Below, in pieces: positions 9,054 to 18,960 of a DNA stretch of 64,000 nucleotides. A program made the translations under genes and the position numbers. The first letter of the stretch is position 1. Each line of letters starts with the position of its first letter. The stretch comes from Thermococcus gammatolerans EJ3 (lineage in GTDB: Archaea > Methanobacteriota_B > Thermococci > Thermococcales > Thermococcaceae), in contig NC_012804.1 in the NCBI RefSeq assembly GCF_000022365.1, positions 1,488,001-1,552,000 on the forward strand. The letters are read 5' to 3'. The notes below the pieces were generated by a model. The model searched no databases and was not told the DNA's origin. It was given only the letters and a program-made list of their open reading frames with translations.

Positions 9054-9585
9054 TTTCTTCCCCTCTGAACTTCTCGTAGATCAGCTCGTCTAAGTACCTC
9101 CCGTCGCTCCAGACATGCTCCCTGAACCGTCCGCTCAAAGAGAAGCCGTTCTTCTCGAGAATGCGGATTGAGGGAATGTTGTCGCTGTGAACCTTCGCCC
9201 AGACCTTGTGGAGATTGAGATGAGTAAAGGCGTATTCGCAGAGGAGCTTCACCGTCTCCGTCCCGTAACCCTTTCCCCTATCTTCCGGTGAAAGGTAGTA
9301 GAGTATCTCCCCCCACCTTGCCTGCCAGTTGATCCAGTTGAATCCGGCTATGCCCACGAGCTTTCCGCTCTCGTTTTCTATCACCGCGAAAGTTGGACTT
9401 TTCTCCCTGTTCCTCTTCAGCTCCTCGTAGAACTCCTCCTCTTCCTCGGGCAGGGTGAAGTGGGCTGAGTTGAAGAGACCCCTAACGGTGCTCCTGTCAT
9501 TGAACCATTCCCAGCTTTTGGGGAGGTCTTCCCTGAGAAGAATCGCCAGGGAGACCTTTTTACCCTTCAAAATTATCGGGCGCAT
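9046..9585 (-). CDS. GNAT acetyltransferase, RimJ/RimL type
   Basis: 179 aa. A complete GNAT_3 (RimJ/RimL-like) fold with the acetyl-CoA loop LSPEDRGKGYGTETVKLL and the typical C-terminal motif NIPSIRILEKNGFSLSGRFREHV. The family acetylates protein N-termini or small molecules such as polyamines. The start at 9585 is chosen among three in-frame starts because AGGTGAT lies 4 bases upstream. Its stop overlaps the peptidase gene start. Confidence 0.8.
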   Translation of the reverse strand: MRPIILKGKKVSLAILLREDLPKSWEWFNDRSTVRGLFNSAHFTLPEEEEEFYEELKRNREKSPTFAVIENESGKLVGIAGFNWINWQARWGEILYYLSPEDRGKGYGTETVKLLCEYAFTHLNLHKVWAKVHSDNIPSIRILEKNGFSLSGRFREHVWSDGRYLDELIYEKFRGEEND

Positions 9586-9688
9586 GGGCATCACCTAAAG
9601 CGCCAGGTTCAAAAACCAAGTGAAGACCGGGAGCTTTAATTTTTCCACTCCCTCACTATCCGCACATCAAAAAGTCCCTTATAAACCT

Positions 9689-10453
9689 TCAGGGCTCCAG
9701 CACCCGGTAGAACTTCCTGTAGGCTTTCTTTATTTCTTCGCAACTAACTTTGCCGAGGAGATACTCAAGGTCGGGCTCTTTCCCGAGCTCGCGGATGAAC
9801 TCTTCTATCTCTCCCCTCGAGCGTTCTAAGACCTCGGCTATAAATTCCGGCGAATCGTTGAGGACCGCCCTCCCGTACGTCGTCAGGAAGCGGTGGGAAG
9901 TCCCTCCAAAGCGGTCGAGGTTATTTTTAAGCGATAGCTCAAGGTACTTGAGTCCCAGGAAGTAAGGCACGCCTATGACGAAGCCCATTGCCCTGTCGTG
10001 CTCCTCGGCGCTTACAAACTCCACCCTGCCGCCGAGCGACCTCAGGAAGTTGGCGATGTGCTCGGCGTCGTCTTCCCTGCCCTCAACCGGTATTACAAGG
10101 AACAGCTGGCCGTTAAAGCTCTCAACGCCCTCCCCGAACATCGGATGAACGCTCGCGACCTTAACCTCGGGCGGAAAGCCTTTGTAAAGGCCTATGAGTT
10201 CCCGCTTGAAAGTGGCTATGTCGAAGATGATGGCGTTTTTGGGTTGCCGTGAGGCTATGAGGGCGAGCTCCTCCAGCTGTTGGGGAATCGAGTCGAGGGA
10301 AGAGGCCAATATCAGGACGTCCGCCCACTCGTACATGTCCTCCAGGTTATCGAAGTCAGCTTTGGCGTGTCGTGAATAGAACCTCACCTCCCCGCCCAGG
10401 CACCGCTTGAAGAGCCTGCCCATCCTCCCGTAGCCGGCGATCCCAACGCGCAT
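9689..10453 (-). CDS. tyrA: prephenate dehydrogenase
   Basis: 254 aa. Oxidatively decarboxylates prephenate to 4-hydroxyphenylpyruvate for tyrosine synthesis. The N-terminal Rossmann motif GIAGYGRMG (residues 4-12) binds NAD(P), and the helical C-terminal half matches monofunctional TyrA. The catalytic His is probably in SVHPMFGEG. It is the last gene of the aromatic operon, overlapping the aminotransferase gene by 70 bases, with ATG at 10453 behind GGAGGAGG. Confidence 0.9.
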   Translation of the reverse strand: MRVGIAGYGRMGRLFKRCLGGEVRFYSRHAKADFDNLEDMYEWADVLILASSLDSIPQQLEELALIASRQPKNAIIFDIATFKRELIGLYKGFPPEVKVASVHPMFGEGVESFNGQLFLVIPVEGREDDAEHIANFLRSLGGRVEFVSAEEHDRAMGFVIGVPYFLGLKYLELSLKNNLDRFGGTSHRFLTTYGRAVLNDSPEFIAEVLERSRGEIEEFIRELGKEPDLEYLLGKVSCEEIKKAYRKFYRVLEP

Positions 10454-11472
10454 TGGACCTCCTCCCTTATTGTTTTGAGCCCCTCCTCGAGGTGGCTCCC
10501 GGTCAGGGAAATTCTGATGAAGTCCCGGTACGGCCCAAAGGCCACGCCGGGGAACACGGCCACCCCTTTGTCGAGGAGCCTCTCCGCGAAGGCCAGCCCG
10601 TCCCCGGGAACGCGGAGGAAGACGTAAAAGGCTCCTTCGGGCTCTCTAAAGTAGAGGCCCCTCAGAATCCTTGAGGCGAGCTTTGCCCTCCGCATGTATT
10701 CTTTTCTGACATCATCAACAAGCTCATCCCTGAGTTCGAGGGCCTTTATCCCAGCCCTCTGGACGAATGGCGGAACGCACGTTACCGTGGATTCCATGAA
10801 GTGCCTTATCCTCGCTATCTCCTCCCTGTCGGCTATGGCGTAGCCGAGCCTGAACCCCGTCATCGAGTAGAGCTTTGAGAACCCCTTAACGGTTACCGCG
10901 TTCTCGTAGAGTTCCCTCACCGGAGTGAAGTCCATGAAGGAGAGCTCGGCGTATATCTCGTCCGACAGCACCTTTGCCCCGGTTTCCTCCGCCAGCTCGA
11001 GGATTTCTTTGAGTTCCGAGCGCGAGAGAACCCGTCCGGTGGGATTGTTCGGGTAGTTGAGGATTAATAAATCGGCGTTGAGCTCCTCCAGCCTGGGCCT
11101 CCATTCCTCTTCAAGGCGTGTCCTGATGACTTCGACTTCCTTCCCGAACTGCCTCGCTATCAGGACGTAGGCGCTCCAGTATGGCGCTATCACGGCTATT
11201 CTGTCTGCCATCGCGATCTCGGCCGCTATCAGGATCTTTGAACCTGGCCCAACGATAACTTCTTCCGGCGAGACACCTTCGGCTTCAGCTATCCTCTCCC
11301 TGAGCTCCCCCATTCCAGAGCTTGAGATGTAGCCGGTCTCTCCCCTTCTGAGCGACGCCACTGTTTCCTCTATGATTTCCTCCCTCACGGGTATGTCAGG
11401 CTGGCCCGCGTCGAGCCTTATCCCAGGTTTAATCTCGTTTATCCTGTTGAAGAACTCATACACGTTGAACAT
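10384..11472 (-). CDS. PLP-dependent aminotransferase, probably aromatic
   Basis: 362 aa, fold type I aminotransferase. It shows NYPNNPTGR, the Asp/Tyr pair of DEIYAEL and the Schiff-base lysine in KGFSKLYSMTGFRLGY. Its place between chorismate mutase and TyrA suggests transamination of phenylpyruvate/4-hydroxyphenylpyruvate (or prephenate); this is an inference, since broad-specificity enzymes look alike. The C-terminal tail (Gly/Ala/Ser-rich, GGWAGSSSGAWAGR) is encoded inside the overlap with tyrA and is unlikely to be folded. ATG 11472 has GGTGAG upstream. Confidence 0.85.
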   Translation of the reverse strand: MFNVYEFFNRINEIKPGIRLDAGQPDIPVREEIIEETVASLRRGETGYISSSGMGELRERIAEAEGVSPEEVIVGPGSKILIAAEIAMADRIAVIAPYWSAYVLIARQFGKEVEVIRTRLEEEWRPRLEELNADLLILNYPNNPTGRVLSRSELKEILELAEETGAKVLSDEIYAELSFMDFTPVRELYENAVTVKGFSKLYSMTGFRLGYAIADREEIARIRHFMESTVTCVPPFVQRAGIKALELRDELVDDVRKEYMRRAKLASRILRGLYFREPEGAFYVFLRVPGDGLAFAERLLDKGVAVFPGVAFGPYRDFIRISLTGSHLEEGLKTIREEVQCALGSPATGGWAGSSSGAWAGR

Positions 11473-11710
11473 CTCGGCTCACCCTGATTATCGCCTCGAA
11501 AACCTGCCTGAACTCCCCTGCCCTCTCCAGCACGACCTTTTCACGTCCCTCATCGACCACTGGAAGGCCGAGCCGGGCCTTAACCTCGCCTATGCGCGAG
11601 GCCACTTCGATTCTCTCCCTCAGGAGGCGTATTATCTCCTCATCTATCTCGTCTATTCTTGCCCTAAGCCTCTCTATCTCTGACATATAGTCAAATTTCT
11701 GCTTTGTCAT
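11456..11710 (-). CDS. chorismate mutase, AroQ type
   Basis: 84 aa, a single-domain all-helical AroQ chorismate mutase (chorismate to prephenate). Visible are the long first helix (IERLRARIDEIDEEIIRLLRERIEVASRIGEVKA) with conserved Arg, Arg and Lys active-site positions, and the C-terminal helix. The ATG at 11710 is chosen because GGTGATG lies 8 bases upstream; a start at 11686 is also possible. The 3' end overlaps the aminotransferase gene by 17 bases. Confidence 0.85.
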   Translation of the reverse strand: MTKQKFDYMSEIERLRARIDEIDEEIIRLLRERIEVASRIGEVKARLGLPVVDEGREKVVLERAGEFRQVFEAIIRVSRDVQRV

Positions 11711-11772
11711 TAGCGAAACATCACCATTATTGGCCTTAAGTTGGACGGAAGGTTTTAAGGGTTTGGGCAGGC

Positions 11773-12843
11773 TCACCTGACCACACCCTCCCAGGCTTTT
11801 CTCCTCAGCAGGTGGTCGGCCAGAACGAAGGCGACCATCGCCTCGACAACCGGGAGCGCCTTAGGAACGATGCACGAATCAAAGCGGCCCCTAAGTCTGA
11901 GCTCCACTTCATCCATCCTCTCGAGGTCAACCGTTCTCTGGGGCAGGTATATTGATGGTGTCGGCTTGAAGGCCACCCTTGCCACGAGGGGCATTCCCGT
12001 TGTTATCCCGCCCAACACACCCCCGTGGTTGTTCGTCTCGGTGGCAACTCTCCCGTTCCTCACCACGAAGGGGTCGTTCGCCTCGCTCCCCCTCATCTCG
12101 GCGAACCTGAAGCCGAGCCCGAACTCGACGCCCTTAACGGCCGGAATCCTGAAGAGGGCGGACGCCAAATCCGCCTCGATGTCCTCATCCCACGGCCCCC
12201 CGAGGCCCGCGGGAACGTTTATCGCCACGACCTCTACAGTTCCGCCGACGCTGTCTCCGCTCTTCCTCGCCTTTTCCATCTCCTCCAGCATTCTCTCAAA
12301 GGCGTCCTCGTCCGGGCAGTAGGGGTTTGGCGATGCGAACAGCTCCTCGGGCTCAACTTGGGGACACTCTACCGGGCCTATCCTCCTGATGTAGGCCCTA
12401 ACCCTGATGCCGAACCTCTCGAGAAGCTTTTTGGCGAAGTAGCCCGCTATGACGACGCCGACGGTCAGCCTGCCCGAGAAGTGGCCGCCGCCGCGGTAGT
12501 CGTTGTAGCCGAAGAACTTCACCTTTGCTGGATAATCCGCATGGCCGGGCCTCGGCGTGTTCCTTATCTCCTCGTAGTAGGAGGAATCGGCATCTCTGTT
12601 CCACACGAGAACCGTAACAGGAGTCCCAGTGGTGAAGCCGTTGAAGACCCCCGAGACGATAACGGGCTCGTCGCTTTCTCTTCTCTTCGTCGAAAACCGC
12701 CGAATGCCCTTCCTCCTCTCGAGCTCGGCCTTCATCTCCTCAACCTTCACCTCTATTCCCGGCGGCAGGCCCTCTATGAGGATTCCAACGGCCTTCCCGT
12801 GGCTCTCCCCGAAGAGCGTGAAGCTCAGCAGTTTCCCCTTCAT
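11773..12843 (-). CDS. aroC: chorismate synthase
   Basis: 356 aa. FMN-dependent 1,4-elimination of phosphate from EPSP to give chorismate. Family signatures are the N-terminal FGESHGKAVG and the RPGHADYPAKVKF/YNDYRGGGHFSGR segment, with later RGSEANDPF and NNHGGVLGGITTGMP blocks. Full length. It overlaps aroA by 4 bases and has ATG 12843 behind GGAGG. A 62-base gap with T-rich stretches separates it from the chorismate mutase start, the largest gap inside the operon. Confidence 0.95.
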   Translation of the reverse strand: MKGKLLSFTLFGESHGKAVGILIEGLPPGIEVKVEEMKAELERRKGIRRFSTKRRESDEPVIVSGVFNGFTTGTPVTVLVWNRDADSSYYEEIRNTPRPGHADYPAKVKFFGYNDYRGGGHFSGRLTVGVVIAGYFAKKLLERFGIRVRAYIRRIGPVECPQVEPEELFASPNPYCPDEDAFERMLEEMEKARKSGDSVGGTVEVVAINVPAGLGGPWDEDIEADLASALFRIPAVKGVEFGLGFRFAEMRGSEANDPFVVRNGRVATETNNHGGVLGGITTGMPLVARVAFKPTPSIYLPQRTVDLERMDEVELRLRGRFDSCIVPKALPVVEAMVAFVLADHLLRRKAWEGVVR

Positions 12844-14036
12844 CCGAGCAACCTCCTCAAATCGCCAAAAAACCCCGGATAGGACTTGGCAACGACCCTC
12901 TCGTTTTTAATCACCGTCTTCCCCCTCGCCCCGAGGCCCAGCACGGCCATCGCCATCGCAACCCTGTGGTCGTTGAAGTCCTCGACAACAACCCCCCTCG
13001 GCCTTCCGCCGTGGATTTCGAGGCCGTCCTCGAGTTCCCTCACCTTTATACCAGCTCTGGCGAGGTTGACTGCCATCGCGCGAACCCTGTCGCTTTCCTT
13101 ATACCTCAGCTGTCTGCCCCTGATGACGCTCCTCCCCTCGGCGTACGCCGCCAATACGCTGAGTATCGGAAACAGGTCTGGAAAGTCCGAGCAGTTTATT
13201 TCGAAGCCCCTCAGCTCTCCCCTGGAAACCTCCACGTAGTCCCCCCCGACCTTAACGTTGGCCCCTATCTCCCCCAGAATTTCGACAATGGCCATATCGG
13301 CCTGAACGTCTCCGGGGTCGAGGTTCTCGACCCTCACCCTTCCGTACAGCGCACCGGCAACTAAGAAGAAGGAGGCGCTCGAGTAGTCGCCGGGAACGTG
13401 GAATTTTGTTCCCTTAACTCCCGGGAAAACTCTAACTCCTCCGTTCCGCTCAAAGGTTACGCCAAAGGCCTCCATAGTCCTGAGCGTCATCTCTATATAG
13501 GGCTTTGACACGGCTTTCTCGAACTCGACGCGCATCCCCACTTTGGAGGCGAGTATCAGAAGGGCCGTGACGAACTGGGATGAGAGCGAGGCGTCAACGC
13601 TAACCCTCCCACCGGGCATTCCGCCGAAAACCTCAATCGGGAGTTTCTCCCCCCTGACCGTTACCCCCAGAGAGCGGAGCGCGCGGACGAGCGGGGCGAA
13701 GGGCCTCTCCCTCAGCCTTCCTTGGCCATCTATAACGCTCCTACCCCTCGCGAGCGAGGCAACCGCAACGCTTATTCTTGCAGTCGTTCCCGATTCCCTC
13801 GCGTTTATCTCCGCTTTCCTGAGCTCCTCCGGCGGAACAACGCGGTTCCAGTCGGCTTCAGCCCCGAAGGCCCTTATGGCGTTCAGCGTCGCCTCGGTGT
13901 CGTCGCTCACGAGGGGTTCCTCGATCGTGCTCTCACCATCCGCGAGGAGCGCGAGGAAGAACGCCCGGTGGGTGTAGCTCTTCGAGGGAGGAGCCCTAAC
14001 CTTCCCTTCAAGCCAGTCAACTGGCTCTACAATCAA
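12840..14036 (-). CDS. aroA: EPSP synthase (3-phosphoshikimate 1-carboxyvinyltransferase)
   Basis: 398 aa. Joins PEP to shikimate-3-phosphate. Visible family blocks are the N-terminal PPSKSYTHRAFF, the ESGTTARI loop, SSQFVTALL and the C-terminal KESDRVRAMA and DHRVAMAMAVLG motifs. It starts with TTG at 14036 behind a GGTGAT ribosome site that follows the shikimate kinase stop. The rare start may set its expression relative to neighbours. Confidence 0.95.
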   Translation of the reverse strand: MIVEPVDWLEGKVRAPPSKSYTHRAFFLALLADGESTIEEPLVSDDTEATLNAIRAFGAEADWNRVVPPEELRKAEINARESGTTARISVAVASLARGRSVIDGQGRLRERPFAPLVRALRSLGVTVRGEKLPIEVFGGMPGGRVSVDASLSSQFVTALLILASKVGMRVEFEKAVSKPYIEMTLRTMEAFGVTFERNGGVRVFPGVKGTKFHVPGDYSSASFFLVAGALYGRVRVENLDPGDVQADMAIVEILGEIGANVKVGGDYVEVSRGELRGFEINCSDFPDLFPILSVLAAYAEGRSVIRGRQLRYKESDRVRAMAVNLARAGIKVRELEDGLEIHGGRPRGVVVEDFNDHRVAMAMAVLGLGARGKTVIKNERVVAKSYPGFFGDLRRLLG

Positions 14037-14040
14037 GCTA

Positions 14041-14862
14041 TCACCTCAGCTTCGTTATTTCCGTTTTTCCAAACCTACTCCACTCTTCGGAGAGAACCTC
14101 CGGCTCCCGGGTCAGGGCGAAAAAAGCCGGCCCTTTCCCGCTGAGCCCCGCGATGGCCCCCAGCCTGAGGGCCGTTCCGATTGGCTCGGTTGGGTGCCCC
14201 AAGAATGCCGAATACACGAGGCCGTTTATCACGAGGGCCTTCCTCCACTCCCCGCGCATGGCCATATCAAAGGCCTCCGTTATGTAGGGCGCTATGCCTG
14301 AAAAGTCCATGCCCTTGAGGCTCGACGTCATTATGCTCTCCTCTGGTATTAGGAGGACAACGGGCTCGGGTTCAACCTCCTCCCGCTTGAGTAGCTCGTC
14401 CCTCGTGTTGTCCGTCAGGCAGAGGCCACCGAGGAGGGAGGCTGAAGCGTCGTCGAAGGCTCCCGTGATGGTCACTCCCGCGAGCCTTGCGGCCTCTACA
14501 CCGAGCTTTATGGCTTCGAGGGGAGCTATTTCAATTCCCAGAGCTTCGTAAATCGCCAGGACGAGGGCGTTCGCGGCGGCCGAACTGCTCTTGAGGCCCT
14601 TCCCGACGGGTATTTCCGAGCTTATCTCGAACTCAATCCCGAAGTCCTCTCCAGTCGCGCGCCTGACGACCTCGACGACAGCCCTGACGAGGCGGGTATC
14701 CCCGAAACTCTCCCCTCTGACGGTTATACTTCCGCTTATCCCATCCTCCACGAGTTTGACTTTCGCCTCTGTCCACAGGTCTATTCCCACGGCCCCTCCC
14801 TTTCCGGTTGCGAAGGCGTTCACGACCGTAACTGCACTACCGGCCCTTCCGTAGCCCCTCAA
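14041..14862 (-). CDS. aroK: shikimate kinase, archaeal GHMP type
   Basis: 273 aa. Phosphorylates shikimate with ATP. It belongs to the GHMP superfamily (as in other archaea), not the bacterial P-loop AroK family. The phosphate-binding motif is [16 protein letters not shown] (about residues 80-95) and a late [12 protein letters not shown] forms the C-terminal GHMP motif. The TTG start at 14862 has GGAGG 7 bases upstream and overlaps the aroE end by 26 bases. Confidence 0.92.
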
Positions 14863-15655
14863 GGGCGGCCCTCCTCATCAGTTCTGGGTCAACGCTCTTC
14901 CCCGTCCAGAGACGGAAGCTCTCGGCTCCCTGGTGGACGAGCATCCAGAGCCCGTCAACTGTTACGCATCCCCTCCTTTCGGCCTCTCTCAAAAGCCTCG
15001 TCTTTAGGGGTTTGTAAACGATGTCCATGACGACGAGCCCCTCCCTCAGGAGCTCGGCCGGAACCGGGCTCTCGTCCGAGTTCATGCCGACTGGGGTGGC
15101 GTTTATCAGCACGTCGGCGTTGGCCAAATAGCGTCTCAGGTTCTCGGGCGTTAGTCTGTCCCCAGTAACCCCGAAGCGCTCCAAGGCCCTGGCTTTCTCC
15201 GGCGTTCTGTTGAGGACTACAACCTCTGAAACCTTTGAGAGCGCGTAGGCTATCGCCCTCCCGGCGCCTCCGGCTCCAATGATGAGGACGTTCTTTCCCC
15301 TAAGGCTCGTCACCATCTCAAGGGCTCTCCTCGCGCCTACGCCATCGGTGTTATATCCAATCAGCTCGCCGTCGTTGACTATCGTGTTCACGCTCCCTAT
15401 CTCCTCGGCTTCCCCGGAGAGCCCGTCGAGGTGCTCTATGACGGTCGTCTTGTGGGGCATCGTGACGTTCAGGCCATGTATTCCCAGTCCCCTGACACCA
15501 TCAACAGCCATCTTGAGCCGTTCAGGGGCCACCTCGAAGGCGAGGTAGACCGCGTTCATCCCGAGCTCCCGAAAGGCCGCGTTGTGCATCGCAGGGCTTA
15601 GCGAGTGCCTGGCCGGGAAGCCGATAAGGCCGTAAAGCCTCGTCTCAGCGTCCAT
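14837..15655 (-). CDS. aroE: shikimate dehydrogenase
   Basis: 272 aa. NADPH-dependent reduction of 3-dehydroshikimate. The substrate domain carries [17 protein letters not shown] and the catalytic Lys in [10 protein letters not shown]. The NADP domain has [13 protein letters not shown] and NRTPEKAR, and the C-terminal block [15 protein letters not shown] matches the family. ATG 15655 overlaps aroD by 11 bases. Confidence 0.95.
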
Positions 15656-16286
15656 CCAGCATCACCAGCAGTTGTCTGAGCTCCTCAACGCTCATCTGAC
15701 CCGGGGCGACAGCTTTCTCAAGGGATGCATAGGTGAAGGGGGCGAGGAGCGCGCTGAAGAGCCTGGATATCCTCCCCAGAGGCCCCATGCAGAAGGCCAC
15801 GAGGTTCTCGGCGTGCTCGTAAAGCCTGAGAACCCTCACGTTGTCGAGGTGGGAGTTTGCCGTCGGCACTATCTTGACAACATCTGGGGCCATGCTCGCC
15901 ATACCTTGAAGGATTTCCATCAGGGTCTCGAATGGCGGTGTCCCCTCGAAGTCGTGGTGGGAAAGTATGACGCCCACTCTTCTCTTTCTGGCCTCCCTCA
16001 TCACCTCGCCCGCTATTTCAGAGCGGGCCTCGACGTCAACGTACCTTGGCTTAAGGGTCATTGCCCTCCTGTAGAGCTCAAGCCTCTCCTCCTCGGGAAT
16101 CCTTCTGAAACCTCCCTCCTCGGCCCTTCTGATGGTGATTATCAGCCTGTCGGCGAAGGGCTTGAGCGGGGCGAGCTCGAAGGACTCGAAGCGGTCCAGC
16201 CTTACCTCGTAGAGGTCGGCATTGCCTTCCCTTATCTTCGCCACAGCCTCGCGGGCGTTCCTCGCCACCACCACGCCGGCTATCAT
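15645..16286 (-). CDS. aroD: 3-dehydroquinate dehydratase, type I
   Basis: 213 aa. Schiff-base type I dehydroquinase: catalytic His in [11 protein letters not shown] and Schiff-base Lys in [10 protein letters not shown]. Short compared with bacterial AroD (about 250 aa) but usual for Thermococcales. The ATG at 16286 is behind GGAGGCGG and overlaps the aroB stop. The reading frame extends further upstream, but that part is only an Arg/Gly-rich shadow of aroB. Confidence 0.93.
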   Translation of the reverse strand: MIAGVVVARNAREAVAKIREGNADLYEVRLDRFESFELAPLKPFADRLIITIRRAEEGGFRRIPEEERLELYRRAMTLKPRYVDVEARSEIAGEVMREARKRRVGVILSHHDFEGTPPFETLMEILQGMASMAPDVVKIVPTANSHLDNVRVLRLYEHAENLVAFCMGPLGRISRLFSALLAPFTYASLEKAVAPGQMSVEELRQLLVMLDGR

Positions 16287-17266
16287 CCAACCGCCTCCAG
16301 CGCCCTTCTCACGACGTCTTCCTCGACTTCCTCGATGGTAACCTCGCCGACCTCGATGGGAACGACGAAGGTCAGCCTGCCGTACCACGCCTTCTTGTCG
16401 AGCCTCATCTCCCCGAGGATTTTCTCGGGCTCAAAGGGAAGCCCCGTCGGCAGTTCGAACTTCCTGAGGAGTTCCTCAACCTTTCCGGGGTCGAAGTTGT
16501 AGAGAATCTCGCCGAGCTTGGCCGCAACCATCAAACCAACAGCGACCGCGAAGCCGTGCTTTATCGTGTAGTTAGAGAGCTTCTCTATCGCATGGGCTGT
16601 TGTGTGCCCGAGGTTCAGGATGCGCCTCTTACCGCCCTCCCTGAGGTCCTCCTCAACTACCCTCAGCTTAACCTCCACGCAGGCCTTCACGAGCTCCCTG
16701 TCGAGGTCCTCAACGGAGCCGAGCTTTTTCAGGAGGGAGTAGACTTTTCTATCGAGGATTCCGTACTTCACTACTTCGGCCATCCCGTTCAGGAGCTCCA
16801 CCCTGGGAAGAGTTGAGAGGGTTTCGTGGGCTATAAGCACGAAGTCCGGGAGGTAAAAAGTTCCCACCATGTTCTTGCCGTTGAAGTTAATCCCGGTCTT
16901 TCCGCCTATGGCGGCATCGACCTGCGCCAGGAGCGTCGTCGGAACCAATCCAAGCATCGTTCCCCGCATGTATGTCGAGGCCACGAAGCCCGCTATGTCG
17001 GTTATTACACCCCCTCCGAGGCCGATTAGTAGGGACTTCCTCGTGAAGCCCAGCTCCTGGAGCTTCGCCCATATCCCCTTGACGGTCTCGATGTTCTTGT
17101 GCTCTTCACCGTCCGGAATCACTATCCTTTCGGCCTCAAATCCATCAAGCCTGTCGAGCCAGAGTTTTTCAACGGTCGTGTTCGCCAGAACGACCGTCTT
17201 GTAGGGCGAGAGCTCCGAGATAAGGTTGGAGAGGTCGGAGAGGGTTCCAAACTTCACCTTCTCCAT
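16283..17266 (-). CDS. aroB: 3-dehydroquinate synthase
   Basis: 327 aa. Converts DAHP to 3-dehydroquinate using NAD and a divalent metal. NAD-binding [19 protein letters not shown], the [19 protein letters not shown] block and metal ligands in [11 protein letters not shown] and [10 protein letters not shown] are present. Somewhat shorter than bacterial AroB (about 350). Many other archaea use an AroA'/AroB' route instead; Thermococcales use this classical one. It overlaps the DAHP synthase gene by 13 bases. Confidence 0.95.
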   Translation of the reverse strand: MEKVKFGTLSDLSNLISELSPYKTVVLANTTVEKLWLDRLDGFEAERIVIPDGEEHKNIETVKGIWAKLQELGFTRKSLLIGLGGGVITDIAGFVASTYMRGTMLGLVPTTLLAQVDAAIGGKTGINFNGKNMVGTFYLPDFVLIAHETLSTLPRVELLNGMAEVVKYGILDRKVYSLLKKLGSVEDLDRELVKACVEVKLRVVEEDLREGGKRRILNLGHTTAHAIEKLSNYTIKHGFAVAVGLMVAAKLGEILYNFDPGKVEELLRKFELPTGLPFEPEKILGEMRLDKKAWYGRLTFVVPIEVGEVTIEEVEEDVVRRALEAVG

Positions 17267-18042
17267 CCGAGCCCCTCCAGCTCCTCGAGGAGCCTCTCGA
17301 ATTCCCCAAATGTTAGCTGCTGCGCAGAGTCTGAGAGGGCCTTCTCGGGCTCCGGATGAACCTCCACGAGTATTCCGTCGGCTCCAACGGCGTAGGCCGC
17401 CTTGGAGAGGGGTATGACGAGGCTCCTCCTTCCAGCGGGATGGGACGGGTCAACGACGATTGGCAGGTGGGAGAGCTCTTTAACGACTGGCACGGCCGAG
17501 ATGTCGAGGGTGAAGCGCGTTGATGTCTCGAACGTCCTTATACCGCGCTCGCAGAGGATTACGTTCTCGTTGCCCTCGCTCATTACGTATTCCGCCGAGT
17601 AGAGGAGCTCCTGAACCGTGTTGCCCATCCCCCTCTTGAGGAGCACGGGGTTGTCTATTTTACCGACCTCCTTGAGCAGCTCAAAGTTCTGGGAGTTCCT
17701 CGCGCCTATCTGGACTATGTCGGAGTACCTGGAAACCAGGGGGACTTTCCTCGTGTCGGTTACCTCCGTTACGGTAACGAGCCCGTACTCGTCGGCTGCC
17801 CTCCTAAGCCACTTGAGCGCTTCCTCGCCGTGCCCCTGGAAGGAGTAGGGGCTCGTTCTGGGCTTGAAGGCCCCTCCCCTGAGGACTTTCACGCCCTTTT
17901 CCGCCAGAAACTCGGCAACCTTCATTATCATCTCCTCGCTCTCGATGGCGCAGGGGCCGGCCATTATCGTGAAGCCCTCGCCTATTTTAACGTCCCCGAC
18001 CTTAACTACGGTTTTATCCCGGTACTCCTTGCTGTACTTCAC
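17254..18042 (-). CDS. aroF: DAHP synthase, type I-beta
   Basis: 262 aa. Condenses PEP with erythrose-4-phosphate, the entry step. Family blocks are GPCAIES (residues 29-35), RGGAFKPRTSPYSFQG, the KRGMGNT loop and the C-terminal DPSHPAGRR metal site with EVHPEPEKALSD. There is no ACT or chorismate-mutase extension, so it is probably insensitive to direct feedback through such a domain. It starts with GTG at 18042, right after the transketolase stop, behind GGGGGTGAT. Confidence 0.95.
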   Translation of the reverse strand: MKYSKEYRDKTVVKVGDVKIGEGFTIMAGPCAIESEEMIMKVAEFLAEKGVKVLRGGAFKPRTSPYSFQGHGEEALKWLRRAADEYGLVTVTEVTDTRKVPLVSRYSDIVQIGARNSQNFELLKEVGKIDNPVLLKRGMGNTVQELLYSAEYVMSEGNENVILCERGIRTFETSTRFTLDISAVPVVKELSHLPIVVDPSHPAGRRSLVIPLSKAAYAVGADGILVEVHPEPEKALSDSAQQLTFGEFERLLEELEGLGWRR

Positions 18043-18960
18043 TCAAATCACCCCCTCAATTCTCCTCACCACTGCATCGGCCGTTAGGCCGTAGCGCTTC
18101 AGCAGGGCGAAGTAGTCCCTGCTCGACCTTCCAAAATCGGTGGTGCCTATCCTTATTACCCTCCTCGGGAGCCTCTCCGAGAGAACTTCCGCAACAGCTC
18201 CCCCGAGGCCGCCGTAGACGCTGTGCTCCTCCATCGTGATTACCGTGTTGACCTTCCTCGCCATTCTGACGAGGGTTTTCTCGTCGAGGGGCTTCACGGT
18301 GTGCATATCAATCACTCCGGCCTCAACATTCCTCTCCTCGAGGGCCTTGGCCACTTCGAGGGCAACCGAAACCATGACGCCGTTGGCCACCAGCAGGACA
18401 TCGCTCCCCTCCCTGAGGACGCTCGCCCTTCCGAGCTCGAGCTCCGGCCTTTCGTAGACCCTCGGCGCATGGTCCCTGCCGAGGCGCATGTAAACGGGCC
18501 CCTCGTGCTCTACGACTTCTTTTAGCAGCACCGGCACCGAGGGGGCATCCGCGGGAACGACGACTGTCATGTTCGGCAGCACGCGCATCAGGGCGATGTC
18601 TTCCAAGCACTGGTGGGAGGAGCCGTCCATGTGGTCTGAGAAACCCGAGTGCGTCGGTATGAGCTTGACGTTGAGGTTGTCCCTGGCGACGGTGTTCCTT
18701 ATCTGCTCCCACGCCCTCATAAGGAAGGCGGCGAAGGCCGAAACCACCGGAATTTTCCCGGCTATCGCCAGGCCGGCGGCCGTTGACACCATGTCCTGCT
18801 CGCTTATTCCAACTTGAACAAAGCGCTCCGGAAAGGCCCTCTCGAAGTATACCGTCTTCGTTGAGCTCTTCACATCGGCGTCAACGACCACTATCTTTTC
18901 GTTCTCCTTCCCGAGCTCCACCAGGGCCCTTCCAAAGGCCTCCCTGAAGCTCTCTATCAC
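18043..18960 (-). CDS. transketolase, C-terminal subunit
   Basis: 305 aa. The Pyr plus C-terminal domains of a split transketolase, with AFPERFVQVGISEQDM and the regulatory HTVKPLD block. It pairs with the N-terminal subunit encoded just upstream. Its presence here suggests supply of erythrose-4-phosphate to DAHP synthase, since Thermococcales lack an oxidative pentose phosphate pathway. GTG at 18960 overlaps the upstream stop (GTGA) with GTGAGGTG as ribosome site; a start at 18969 is possible. Confidence 0.9.
   Translation of the reverse strand: MIESFREAFGRALVELGKENEKIVVVDADVKSSTKTVYFERAFPERFVQVGISEQDMVSTAAGLAIAGKIPVVSAFAAFLMRAWEQIRNTVARDNLNVKLIPTHSGFSDHMDGSSHQCLEDIALMRVLPNMTVVVPADAPSVPVLLKEVVEHEGPVYMRLGRDHAPRVYERPELELGRASVLREGSDVLLVANGVMVSVALEVAKALEERNVEAGVIDMHTVKPLDEKTLVRMARKVNTVITMEEHSVYGGLGGAVAEVLSERLPRRVIRIGTTDFGRSSRDYFALLKRYGLTADAVVRRIEGVI

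Noticed and set aside
16287-16388. N-terminal extension of 3-dehydroquinate dehydratase
   Set aside because: The added residues are Arg/Gly-rich and lie wholly inside aroB; ATG 16286 has a good ribosome site and starts the conserved domain.
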